Source of the DNA: Caldifarciminota bacterium
Lineage (GTDB): Bacteria; Hydrothermota; UBA3072; WFRC01
Direction of reading: 5' to 3'
NCBI GenBank assembly: GCA_015486685.1
Contig: WFRC01000102.1
Location: 1-5,089, forward strand
DNA length: 5,089 bases
Shown here piece by piece: positions 4,923 to 5,089 of this stretch; position 1 is the stretch's first letter, and the number at the start of each line of letters is the position of its first letter. Under the pieces are notes generated by a model that searched no databases, was not told where the DNA came from, and saw only the letters and a program-made list of their open reading frames with translations. A program made the position numbers and the translations under genes.

Positions 4923-5089
4923 TTACATCATTCTGATAGGGTCAGGGTCTAATTTGATTTTTATCCCTGTAAAATGCAGTCTCTCAATCTCCCTGAATAT
5001 TTCCTGAATCTCTTTTCTATCCTGAGATTTTATCAGCAAATGATAATAATATTTTCCTCTGATTTTTGAAATGGGTGCAGGTGATGGAC
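4923..5089 (-). CDS. priA: Primosomal replication-restart helicase PriA, C-terminal fragment (cut by window edge)
   Basis: On the minus strand an open frame enters the window (first full codon at 5087) and ends at TAA 4923-4925, giving the last 54 residues. It begins PSPAPISKIRGKYYYHLLIK and ends KLDPDPIRMM. The pattern PAPxxKxRGxYxxHLLIK, then a helix, then a KIxxDxDP terminus, is characteristic of the PriA C-terminal domain. PriA is a 3'-5' superfamily-2 DNA helicase that reloads the replisome at stalled forks. The upstream helicase and zinc-binding regions lie outside the window. The gene is convergent with the ARPP-1-family gene, and repeat modules fill the gap between the stop codons. 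Because no start codon is in view, it is easily missed by an ORF search. The assignment rests on a short but distinctive stretch. Confidence 0.85.
   Translation of the reverse strand, partial: PSPAPISKIRGKYYYHLLIKSQDRKEIQEIFREIERLHFTGIKIKLDPDPIRMM

Noticed and set aside
4813..5007. Plus-strand open frame of 64 codons at the right edge
   Set aside because: It starts inside the heptad repeat, runs through the purine tract and lies antisense to the conserved PriA C-terminus.

Overview
The window is bacterial chromosome, AT-rich (roughly 60-65% A+T by eye) with strong AGGAGG-type ribosome binding sites. It holds four complete genes and the 3' end of a fifth. PriA, a bacterial replication-restart helicase, shows this is a bacterium. 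The combination of a cyclic-2,3-diphosphoglycerate-synthetase-like GTPase, a carbamate kinase, a WecB-type epimerase and dispersed GTCATTGCGAG-type repeats suggests an anaerobic or candidate-phylum lineage known mainly from environmental genomes (for example Omnitrophota- or Nitrospirota-like). The lineage cannot be fixed from this sequence alone.

Layout. Positions 1-285 hold no gene. They carry two tandem copies of a GTCATTGCGAG-type repeat (1-77, 90-160), then a heptad-structured AGCTG repeat (163-210), then a pyrimidine-rich tract. Positions 286-2534 are a minus-strand two-gene operon: a predicted P-loop GTPase of the COG2403 / cyclic 2,3-diphosphoglycerate synthetase type, followed by carbamate kinase (arcC). 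The two genes overlap by four bases (ATGA). Positions 2535-2658 are a divergent promoter region, with a good TTGACA promoter driving the minus operon and a second promoter lying almost on top of the wecB start codon. Positions 2659-3786 are wecB on the plus strand (UDP-GlcNAc 2-epimerase, all catalytic residues present). Positions 3787-3922 are a spacer with a 15-bp-stem hairpin that looks like a decayed perfect palindrome. Positions 3923-4795 are a cytosolic ARPP-1/DUF6569-family protein of unknown function. Positions 4796-4922 hold a second, inverted copy of the AGCTG heptad repeat and a truncated GTCATTGC module. Positions 4923-5089 are the C-terminus of priA on the minus strand, running out of the window.

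How the genes relate. The GTPase and carbamate kinase are translationally coupled and probably act together in carbamoyl-phosphate/carbamate metabolism or a linked phosphotransfer, though the GTPase's real substrate is not established here. wecB supplies UDP-ManNAc for surface polysaccharide, but no partner dehydrogenase or glycosyltransferase is in view. The ARPP-1 gene is also without a visible partner. No defence system, CRISPR array, tRNA, rRNA or intact mobile element was found. The most unusual material is the non-coding repeat architecture: the heptad element occurs as an inverted pair, one copy at each edge of the four-gene block, while the GTCATTGC modules next to it are in direct orientation.
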